The position numbers and the translations under genes were made by a program. A DNA stretch of 5,450 nucleotides from Pseudomonadota bacterium (GTDB lineage Bacteria > Pseudomonadota > Alphaproteobacteria > Rhizobiales > Rhizobiaceae), in NCBI GenBank assembly GCA_023399635.1, contig JAEWOP010000136.1, positions 1-5,450 on the forward strand, in the 5' to 3' direction. Below, piece by piece: positions 1-5,450 of the stretch. The notes beneath the pieces were generated by a model, which was not told the origin of the DNA, ran no database searches, and was given only the letters and a program-made list of their open reading frames with translations. Position 1 is the first letter of the stretch, and every line of letters starts with the position of its first letter.

Positions 1-613
1 TCTCAATGGAGGTCAGACCTTCTGCCAAATGGCTCACAACCTCTACTTCCCGCCTTGTCAGCGGTGTCTCGATTGCATCGATCGTTTCAAGTTCCGCCGC
101 CCAGCCCCGAAACTCGAGATGCCGCCACAACACCCGGCGCGCCGCGGCATCGAAAAGGGCTACTTCCGAAGGCGATAAATCGACTGGTTTTCCGCTAACG
201 AGAAGGCTTCCGATAAGGCCTGTACGCCCATGGACAGGGAAGACGTAGCCGTCTGTCATTCCGTGGCGGGCAGCTTCCTGGATCATCCGCTGCATGCGGG
301 TGCGGTGAGGATAATTGCGCAGGGCAAATGCGGCCTCACGCAGCCGATAGGGGCGCTGCGCAACCGTCAGCATTTTTGCGGCAGGATCGACGGACCCGAA
401 TTTCCGAAGGCGATACGTTTCCGCCCAACCCCTTGGCCATCGATGCGCAAGCACCACTTCCTTGCCCGCATCCCGAACCCGGGGCTGCAGCACCAGCCGA
501 TAGAAGCCGAACCCATATGCATCGAGCAGACCTTCCAATTGTCTGCTGACTTCGTCTGCATCCTTGGCCTCACCCGCGACGGCGAGGAGCTGCATAATCA
601 GATGAATGCTCAA
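1..613 (-). CDS. LuxR-family transcriptional regulator with AHL-type (autoinducer-binding) domain, 3' end missing
   Basis: The minus-strand frame is open from well upstream of 613 to the left edge, giving about 204 residues with no stop in the window. Residues 15-165 read as an autoinducer-binding domain. Compared with TraR, the pocket residues W57, Y61, D70, P71 and G113 correspond to W63, Y67, D76, P77 and G122; spacing from W to P is identical. The W85 position is Leu91. A family-like stretch DGYVFPVHGR lies at 121-130. From residue 184 the sequence TPLTRREVEVVSHLAEGL matches the start of a LuxR-type (GerE) helix-turn-helix, which the edge then cuts. The expected role is a cytoplasmic, ligand-responsive DNA-binding regulator; the ligand and targets are unknown. 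The start is uncertain. TTG at 613 has a G-run 5 bases upstream and gives MSIHLIMQLL; ATG at 595 is in frame but has no clear ribosome binding site. The gene is divergent from ndvA. Family assignment is firm; any role in glucan control is inference. Confidence 0.85.
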   Translation of the reverse strand, partial: MSIHLIMQLLAVAGEAKDADEVSRQLEGLLDAYGFGFYRLVLQPRVRDAGKEVVLAHRWPRGWAETYRLRKFGSVDPAAKMLTVAQRPYRLREAAFALRNYPHRTRMQRMIQEAARHGMTDGYVFPVHGRTGLIGSLLVSGKPVDLSPSEVALFDAAARRVLWRHLEFRGWAAELETIDAIETPLTRREVEVVSHLAEGLTSIE

Positions 614-618
614 TGCTG

Positions 619-623
619 CCCCC
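619..623 (-). promoter_or_regulatory. Possible weak ribosome binding site for the LuxR-family gene
   Basis: On the minus strand a run of five G lies 5 bases before the TTG at 613-611. It is only a partial Shine-Dalgarno match. The alternative ATG at 595-593 has no purine-rich motif at usable distance. This tips the start choice toward TTG but does not settle it. Confidence 0.35.
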
Positions 624-756
624 AGCCTGCATATGTACCGCTTCCCGGCCGTACTCCCGCAGCTGTTGATGCTCTCGCAGCTATGGTTACTAATGGTTGA
701 AGTGAAATTGCTAAATCTTGCAGTGGATGCGGCTCTGTTGAGGAGAACAACGCAGC

Positions 757-781
757 CTTGATTGGCAAACCGCGCATCAAG
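757..781. repeat. Inverted repeat CTTGAT-N13-ATCAAG, candidate operator
   Basis: CTTGAT at 757-762 is the exact reverse complement of ATCAAG at 776-781. Positions 765-766 (GC) and 772-773 (GC) also pair, so the dyad continues inward past two mismatches. Its symmetry and position in a divergent promoter region suit a dimeric regulator. The spacing does not match the usual 18-20 base lux-box layout, so binding by the neighbouring regulator is only a guess. Chance occurrence is possible. Confidence 0.3.
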
Positions 782-850
782 TTCCCGTTCAGGAAACCTT
801 CAGCTACAAAGGGCATTGTTGCCAATCCTGTCGCTCCGGAAGGTGTTCAG

Positions 851-884
851 CAACCCGCCTGGTTGAGGAGCGGCGGACAGCCGC
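851..884 (+). promoter_or_regulatory. Two tandem small hairpins in the presumed ndvA leader
   Basis: CAACC at 851-855 pairs with GGTTG at 861-865 across a 5-base loop. GCGGC at 870-874 pairs with GCCGC at 880-884, also across a 5-base loop. They are separated by four bases and end six bases before the ribosome binding site of ndvA. If transcribed they could form two adjacent 5-bp stems in the 5' leader. The stems are short, so a regulatory role is speculative; the second is GC-only and the more stable. Confidence 0.3.
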
Positions 885-890
885 AATAAA

Positions 891-897
891 GAAGAGG
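891..897 (+). promoter_or_regulatory. Ribosome binding site of ndvA
   Basis: The purine-rich GAAGAGG ends 8 bases before the GTG at 906-908. This good spacing supports GTG as the true start, as does the family-like N-terminus MTLFQVYTRAL that follows. Confidence 0.7.
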
Positions 898-905
898 TCC
901 GTCAG

Positions 906-2675
906 GTGACGCTGTTCCAGGTTTATACAAGAGCACTCAGCTATCTTGCGGAGAAGCGCTTCCGGGTGTCTCTCGTGGTCATCGCCAATATCATCCTGGC
1001 GATCATTACCATCGCGGAACCCGTCCTGTTCGGCCGCATCATCGACACAATATCCTCCGGTGGCGACGTTACCCCGGTGCTGATGCTGTGGGCCGGCTTC
1101 GGCGTCTTCAATACGGTCGCTTATGTGTTGGTAGCGCGAGAAGCTGATCGGCTTGCTCACGGGAGGCGCGCGACACTGCTGACGGAGGCGTTCGAGCGCA
1201 TCATCTCGATGCCGCTGGCATGGCACCACCAGCGCGGGACGTCCAACGCACTTCACACGCTGCTGCGCGCCGCCGAAACCTTGTTTGGCCTATGGCTGGA
1301 GTTCATGCGGACCCATCTGGCGACAGCGGTAGCGCTGCTGCTGCTGATCCCGACGGCGTTCTCGATGGATGTCCGATTGAGCGCAGTCCTTGTCGCCTTG
1401 AGCCTTGCCTACTGGTTCATCGGCGCCATGGTGATGAAGCGGACCAAGGAGGGGCAGGCTTCAGTTGAAGGGCACTACCACACCGTTTTCTCCCATGTGA
1501 GCGATTCGATCAGCAATGTATCGGTGCTGCACAGCTACAACCGCATCGAAGCGGAAACGCGTGCGCTTCGTAACTACACCAGAAACCTGCTGAAAGTGCA
1601 GTATCCCGTATTGGACTGGTGGGCGCTGGCAAGTGCACTCAACCGGACCGCTTCCACCGTGTCGCTGTTGGTTATCCTCGTGATCGGCACCCTTCTCGTC
1701 CAGCAGGGTGAACTTCGGGTGGGAGACGTCATCGCCTTCATCGGCTTTGCCAACCTGCTGATCGGTCGCCTCGACCAGATGCGGCAGTTCGTGACGCAGA
1801 TCTTTGAGGCGCGCGCCAAGCTCGAGATCTTCTATGAGCTTGAGGATGCGGTTCAAGACCGTGAGGAGCCTGCGGGCATTGCGGAGCTCGAAGGCGTCAA
1901 AGGCGAGGTGGAGTTCCGCAACGTTTCCTTTGACTTCGCCACGACTTCACAGGGCGTACATGACATCTCGTTCCGCGCTGCCGCCGGCCAGACTGTAGCA
2001 ATCGTCGGACCGACCGGGGCCGGCAAAACCACCCTGGTCAATCTTCTGCAGCGGGTTTACGACCCCCGCGAGGGTCAAATCCTGATCGACAGTAAGGACA
2101 TCAGCAAAGTCTCCCGCCGTTCGCTGCGTCACTCAATAGCAACTGTCTTCCAGGACGCGGGCCTCCTCAACCGATCAATCAGCGAGAACATTCGGCTTGG
2201 CCGCGAGAACGCCACCGAGGAGGAGATCATCCACGCCGCCGAAGCGGCTGCGGCCACCGATTTTATCGAATCGAGGATGACCGGCTACGACACGACCGTT
2301 GGCGAACGGGGCAACCAGCTTTCGGGAGGCGAACGCCAACGTATAGCGATCGCCCGCGCCATCCTTAAGAACGCACCGATTCTCGTCTTGGATGAAGCCA
2401 CCAGCGCTCTTGACGTGGAAACGGAGGCGCGAGTCAAAGCCGCGATAGACAGGCTACGGCAGAACCGCACGACGTTCATTATCGCGCACCGCCTCTCTAC
2501 AATCCGTGATGCCGATAAAGTCATATTCTTGGACAATGGACGGATCACCGAGATGGGCTCTTTCGACGAACTGAGCAAGAGCGGCGGACGGTTTACGGTA
2601 CTGCTGAAGGCAAGCGGAATCTTGACTGAGGACGAGACACCCGCCGCACACGCTGCGGTTGGAACAGGAGCCTGA
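906..2675 (+). CDS. ndvA: Cyclic beta-1,2-glucan ABC exporter, ATP-binding/permease protein NdvA (ChvA)
   Basis: This is a 589-residue half-size ABC exporter, near the usual NdvA length of about 588, expected to act as an inner-membrane homodimer that exports cyclic beta-1,2-glucan to the periplasm using ATP. The N-terminal part (about residues 20-300) carries six hydrophobic segments near 21-45, 55-77, 137-153, 157-177, 249-267 and 273-288. The nucleotide-binding domain spans about 335-570. It has Walker A GPTGAGKTT (368-376, Lys374), Q-loop Gln416, signature LSGGERQR (472-479), Walker B ILVLDE (492-497), a D-loop SALD (500-503) and H-loop His528, so it looks fully active. The start is GTG, chosen for its ribosome binding site and for the NdvA-like MTLFQVYTRAL. 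Conserved stretches such as FGRIID, GTSNALHTLLRA and EGHYHTVFSHVSDSISNVSV point to NdvA rather than a generic MsbA-type exporter. It converges on the synthase gene ndvB 73 bases away and is divergent from a LuxR-family gene. No frameshift or missing motif was seen. Confidence 0.96.
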   Translation: MTLFQVYTRALSYLAEKRFRVSLVVIANIILAIITIAEPVLFGRIIDTISSGGDVTPVLMLWAGFGVFNTVAYVLVAREADRLAHGRRATLLTEAFERIISMPLAWHHQRGTSNALHTLLRAAETLFGLWLEFMRTHLATAVALLLLIPTAFSMDVRLSAVLVALSLAYWFIGAMVMKRTKEGQASVEGHYHTVFSHVSDSISNVSVLHSYNRIEAETRALRNYTRNLLKVQYPVLDWWALASALNRTASTVSLLVILVIGTLLVQQGELRVGDVIAFIGFANLLIGRLDQMRQFVTQIFEARAKLEIFYELEDAVQDREEPAGIAELEGVKGEVEFRNVSFDFATTSQGVHDISFRAAAGQTVAIVGPTGAGKTTLVNLLQRVYDPREGQILIDSKDISKVSRRSLRHSIATVFQDAGLLNRSISENIRLGRENATEEEIIHAAEAAAATDFIESRMTGYDTTVGERGNQLSGGERQRIAIARAILKNAPILVLDEATSALDVETEARVKAAIDRLRQNRTTFIIAHRLSTIRDADKVIFLDNGRITEMGSFDELSKSGGRFTVLLKASGILTEDETPAAHAAVGTGA

Positions 2676-2699
2676 CGAGAAGCTGCTCCTTCACCAAAG

Positions 2700-2724
2700 A
2701 AGGCCCGCTCGGCAGGCGGGCCTT
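2700..2724. terminator. Hairpin terminator between convergent ndvA and ndvB
   Basis: A perfect 9-bp stem, AAGGCCCGC at 2700-2708 with GCGGGCCTT at 2716-2724, encloses a 7-base loop. It begins 24 bases after the ndvA stop and ends 24 bases before the ndvB stop. On the minus strand the stem is followed by CTTTGG, which with the TT of the stem gives a modest U-rich tail, so it fits best as the intrinsic terminator of ndvB. On the plus strand the tail (ATGATCAT) is poor in U, so termination of ndvA may be less efficient or rely on Rho. It is probably used from both sides. Confidence 0.8.
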
Positions 2725-2734
2725 ATGATCATAA
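2723..2734. repeat. 12-base perfect palindrome TTATGATCATAA
   Basis: The 12 bases are their own reverse complement and overlap the last two bases of the terminator stem. It lies in the 3' untranslated region of ndvB and just downstream of the ndvA terminator hairpin. Its function is unknown. It could be a protein-binding site or chance in an AT-rich patch. Confidence 0.4.
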
Positions 2735-2748
2735 AATCCCTTCGATTC

Positions 2749-5450
2749 TCACAACTCGGCAGGCTCCAGGACTGCAGTGGCAGGCGCGGGCTCAAGGGGG
2801 GCACCCTCCGCATTTATCGGCTGGCCGTTTACTTTCGAGGCAATCTCGCCGTTGTCCTGCTTCTTCACTTCGACGCAATAGGTGGTGCCATCGATAACAA
2901 GTTCCGCGGAAAAACCATTCCAGTGCGAGGGTAAGGCTGGGCGCACCGTTAGCCGCTGACCTTCCCTGCGGATGCCGAGGAGGCCTTCCACCGCCGCGCG
3001 ATAAAGCCAGCCGGCCGATCCCGTATACCACGTCCAGCCACCTCGTCCGGTCAGGCTGCCAGCGCCATAGACATCGGCAGCGACCACATATGGCTCTACG
3101 CGATAGGCCTCCGCCGCTTGGGCATCAAGGCTGTGGTTGATGGGATTGAGAAGCTGGAAGCAGCGCCACGCATCGTCACCACGTCCCAGTTGGGCAAGCG
3201 CCATCACCACCCAGGTTGCCGCATGGGTGTACTGGCCGCCGTTTTCACGAACGCCTGGGGGATAGGCTTTGATATAGCCCGGATCCCGCGGCGTGTTCTC
3301 GAACGGAGGCGTGAAGAGCCGGATGATCGCTGCATCCTGGTCCCCCAGTTCGGCCACCACAGCATCCATGGCCTGCTGCGCGCGATCTTGCTGGCCCATC
3401 CCTGACAGCACGCTCCAGGATTGGGACAGGGAATCAATGCGGCACTCTTCGCTCTCGCTCGAACCAAGAGCAGAGCCATCGTCGAAATAGCCTCTGCGGT
3501 AGTAGGATCCGTCCCACCCTGCGTCCTCCAGCGCTGTCCGGAGTCTCTCGACATGCGCTGACCATCGATCGACACGCATCTGATCCCCACGCTGGGCTGC
3601 GTGCTTCACAAAGCGCTTGAGGGTGCCGGCCAGGAACCACCCCAGCCAGACGCTTGTTCCCCGGCCGCCGATCCCGACGCGGTTCATCCCGTCGTTCCAG
3701 TCACCTCCGAGGATCAACGGGAGGTCCTTTTCTCCCGTCCGTTCGATCGCAAGATCCAGGGCTCGCGCCGCATGTTCATAGACGCTTGCCACTTGGCTGG
3801 ATGCCGTCGGCTGGAAGAACGCATCATGTTGCGCTGGATCGAGCGGAGGCCCGTCAAGGAACGCTACCTGTTCGTCCAGAAGGCTCTCGTCTCCGGTCGC
3901 CTGAATGTACTCTTCGGCGGCATAAGCGAGCCATGCGACGTCATCCGAGATACGAGTGCGCACGCCTGCCCCGCTTTCCGGCAGCCACCAGTGCTGAACA
4001 TCGCCTTCTTTGAACTGACGTCCCGCCGCATGGACAATCTGCCGCCGCGCAAGGCTCGGCTCCTGCGGGAGAAAAGCCAGGGTGTCCTGCAGCTGGTCAC
4101 GGAAGCCGTAGGCTCCGCTCGCCTGGTAGAAAGCGCTGCGCGCCGTGATCCGGCAGGCGAGAGCCTGATAAGGGAGCCAGTAGTTGACGAGATAGTTGAG
4201 GCTCTGATCCGGCGTGTCGACCCGCAGTCGGCCGGTGAAGTCCCGCCAATATTCCTGGCTCTCTTCAACGATGCCCGCAACATCTGCAGCTTTGAGGCCG
4301 CGGATGAGTTCTATCGCGTGCTGCTGGCTGTCCGCATCGCCAAGGAAGAAGGTTACGACCCGCTCCTCGCCAGGAGCAAGCGTCAGGTCGCAGGCAAGTG
4401 CAGCACACGGATCACCGTCAACGCCGATGGTTCCCGCAAGCGCCCCGGCACCCGAAACCGCAGCAGGCAACGCGACAGAGCCAAATCGCCCAAGAAAATC
4501 GCGGCGGCTCGTCGTAAAGCTGCTTACTGCCCCACTGGTTGCCAGGAACGCAGTGCGCTGGTGGCTTGTACTATAGCGATTGCTAGCCAGCACCGCGCCC
4601 GTTTCCTGGTCGTGGCTGGTGACGATGTAGGGCAAGGACCGATTGGCGCTATTCCCAAGCAGCCATTCGGCATAGCCGTAGATCCGCAGCGACCTCGCCT
4701 GATCGCTTTCGTTTCGAATCCGAAGAACGGACAGTTTGACCGGCCGGTCGCGATCAACCGTCTGCGTCAGGGTAACATCGAGTCCGGCATCGCTTGTCGA
4801 AAAGATGGAATAGCCGAGCCCGTGGCGGGCCTCGAAGGTGGCGGTGGATCCCGGTGCAAGCGCCGCGAAGGGCTTAACAACATAGCCGCTGTCCTGGTCG
4901 GCGATATAGAAGCCTTCGACGGGCCGGTTGATGACGGGATCATTGCTCCAGGGCGTCAGCTGGTAATCACGCGAATTCTGCGCCCAGGTAAAGCCTCCGC
5001 CTTCTGCCGAGACGTGGAAGCCGAACCGGTCGTTTGCGATGACATTGATCCACGGCTGCGGCGTGGATTGTCCGCCCTTCAGTCGAATGACGTATTCAGC
5101 ACCTTCCTTGTCGAACCCGCCGAACCCGTTCCAGAAGGCCAATCCAGCACCATCTTCGTCTCGATCGAGCGGAAAGCTGCCTGCGTCGAGCAACGGGCGA
5201 TGATACGCGTCCTTGTCCAGCGGTGTTGCGAACAGGGAGACCGCCCGGTTGATCTGGTCAATCAACTTCCCATTGCGGGCATGCAGAACAACACGGGCGG
5301 CGGCGATGATAGCGTCGAATGTCACCTCCTCCATGAGATCGCGGCGAAGCGCGAACACGTGCGGGCGCCCAGATTCCGCCTGTCCAACCCGACGCAGCTT
5401 CTCGCAAAGCCCTTCAAGCGTATGCTGCAACTCCTGAGCATAGGAGGACG
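2749..5450 (-). CDS. ndvB: Cyclic beta-1,2-glucan synthase NdvB (ChvB), C-terminal GH94 phosphorylase-like part; 5' end outside the window
   Basis: About 899 C-terminal codons are visible, and the frame is open to the right edge. The TTG at 5430 is an internal Leu, not a start. NdvB/Cgs proteins are inner-membrane enzymes of roughly 2,800 residues with a GT84 glucosyltransferase region, a cyclising region and this C-terminal GH94 module, which trims glucan length by phosphorolysis in characterised homologues. Counting from the residue at 5430, about 80-370 form the beta-sandwich typical of GH94, with FGFHVSAEGGGFTWAQNSR (136-154) then LTPWSNDP (158-165). About 400-820 form the helical-barrel catalytic part: SGAYGFRDQLQD (438-449), HWWLPESGAGVRTRISDD (480-497), GGDWNDGMNRVG (575-586), whose Asp is the family's general acid, YPPGVRENGGQYTHAATW (723-740) and GGWTWYTGSAGW (797-808). 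The end is a Pro/Ala-rich tail (about 873-893). All key motifs are intact. The gene is tail to tail with ndvA, so synthase and exporter have separate promoters; that of ndvB is not in view. Confidence 0.95.
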   Translation of the reverse strand, partial: SSYAQELQHTLEGLCEKLRRVGQAESGRPHVFALRRDLMEEVTFDAIIAAARVVLHARNGKLIDQINRAVSLFATPLDKDAYHRPLLDAGSFPLDRDEDGAGLAFWNGFGGFDKEGAEYVIRLKGGQSTPQPWINVIANDRFGFHVSAEGGGFTWAQNSRDYQLTPWSNDPVINRPVEGFYIADQDSGYVVKPFAALAPGSTATFEARHGLGYSIFSTSDAGLDVTLTQTVDRDRPVKLSVLRIRNESDQARSLRIYGYAEWLLGNSANRSLPYIVTSHDQETGAVLASNRYSTSHQRTAFLATSGAVSSFTTSRRDFLGRFGSVALPAAVSGAGALAGTIGVDGDPCAALACDLTLAPGEERVVTFFLGDADSQQHAIELIRGLKAADVAGIVEESQEYWRDFTGRLRVDTPDQSLNYLVNYWLPYQALACRITARSAFYQASGAYGFRDQLQDTLAFLPQEPSLARRQIVHAAGRQFKEGDVQHWWLPESGAGVRTRISDDVAWLAYAAEEYIQATGDESLLDEQVAFLDGPPLDPAQHDAFFQPTASSQVASVYEHAARALDLAIERTGEKDLPLILGGDWNDGMNRVGIGGRGTSVWLGWFLAGTLKRFVKHAAQRGDQMRVDRWSAHVERLRTALEDAGWDGSYYRRGYFDDGSALGSSESEECRIDSLSQSWSVLSGMGQQDRAQQAMDAVVAELGDQDAAIIRLFTPPFENTPRDPGYIKAYPPGVRENGGQYTHAATWVVMALAQLGRGDDAWRCFQLLNPINHSLDAQAAEAYRVEPYVVAADVYGAGSLTGRGGWTWYTGSAGWLYRAAVEGLLGIRREGQRLTVRPALPSHWNGFSAELVIDGTTYCVEVKKQDNGEIASKVNGQPINAEGAPLEPAPATAVLEPAEL

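Larger units (their letters stand above)
614..905. promoter_or_regulatory. Divergent intergenic region between the LuxR-family gene and ndvA
   Basis: This stretch of about 290 bases has no convincing gene. The minus-strand frame of the regulator stays open through much of it, but the visible domain homology begins only below 600. It must hold the promoters of both flanking genes. I found no clear sigma-70 -35/-10 pair at good spacing on either strand. It contains an inverted repeat at 757-781, a 9-base direct repeat GTTGAGGAG at 737-745 and 862-870, two small consecutive hairpins at 851-884, and the ndvA ribosome binding site at 891-897. A weaker CCTT/AAGG dyad sits at 797-812. Promoter presence is inferred from gene orientation, not from a recognised motif. 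Confidence 0.5.

Noticed and set aside
230..700. Plus-strand open frame of 156 codons across the left region
   Set aside because: The opposite strand here encodes a clear autoinducer-binding domain with conserved pocket residues, so the plus-strand frame is its shadow.
610..825. Minus-strand open frame of 71 codons in the divergent intergenic region
   Set aside because: There is no recognisable domain and no good ribosome binding site, and it overlaps the region expected to hold promoters.
804..1256. Minus-strand open frame of 150 codons antisense to the 5' part of ndvA
   Set aside because: It is antisense to a firmly identified conserved gene, its composition is rich in Arg, His, Gln and Asp as in a codon-position shadow, and it shows no recognisable domain.
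1461..1856. Minus-strand open frame of 131 codons inside ndvA
   Set aside because: It is a shadow of the real reading frame, with no plausible ribosome binding site and no recognisable protein family.
3654..4576. Plus-strand open frames of about 120 codons antisense to ndvB (3654-4013 and 4214-4576)
   Set aside because: Their Arg/Ser/Pro-rich composition is typical of antisense frames in GC-rich genes, and ndvB on the other strand has intact GH94 motifs throughout.
2749..5430. Reading 2749-5430 as a complete stand-alone GH94 phosphorylase starting at the TTG at 5430
   Set aside because: The frame continues upstream to the window edge without a stop, no convincing ribosome binding site precedes the TTG, and convergent placement next to ndvA is what is expected of full-length ndvB. 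A longer sequence could still overturn this.
1..5450. Mobile elements, CRISPR arrays, tRNA or rRNA genes
   Set aside because: No regularly spaced repeats, transposase-like frames, terminal inverted repeats or cloverleaf-like sequence were found on reading both strands.

Overview
The window looks like chromosomal DNA of a GC-rich alphaproteobacterium of the Rhizobiales (Hyphomicrobiales), close to the Rhizobium, Agrobacterium and Sinorhizobium group. The argument is gene content. It holds a complete NdvA/ChvA cyclic beta-1,2-glucan exporter and the C-terminal third of an NdvB/ChvB cyclic beta-1,2-glucan synthase, a pair typical of this order. No mobile element, CRISPR array, rRNA or tRNA gene was found.

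Layout. On the minus strand, from about 613 off the left edge, runs a LuxR-family regulator with an N-terminal acyl-homoserine-lactone (AHL) type binding domain; its C-terminal DNA-binding domain is cut off after the first residues. From 614 to 905 lies a divergent intergenic region of about 290 bases with several short inverted repeats, and it must hold the control signals for both flanking genes. From 906 to 2675 on the plus strand is ndvA, complete, with a GTG start and a good ribosome binding site. A 73-base gap follows, with a strong hairpin terminator and a 12-base palindrome. From 2749 off the right edge on the minus strand is ndvB, of which about 899 C-terminal codons are visible. These cover the GH94 phosphorylase-like module of the synthase.

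How the genes work together. NdvB is an inner-membrane enzyme that makes, trims and closes cyclic beta-1,2-glucan, and NdvA is the ABC exporter that moves the ring to the periplasm. There it serves osmotic adaptation and host interaction. The two genes converge tail to tail, so they are not one operon and are separated by the shared terminator. The LuxR-type gene is divergent from ndvA. That makes a regulatory link between cell density and glucan export conceivable, but this is an inference from position only.

Overall this is a recognisable, largely conserved locus. I saw no convincing undescribed system. The points most worth checking are the LuxR-type regulator with Leu in place of a conserved ligand-pocket Trp, and the hairpin-rich leader in front of ndvA.
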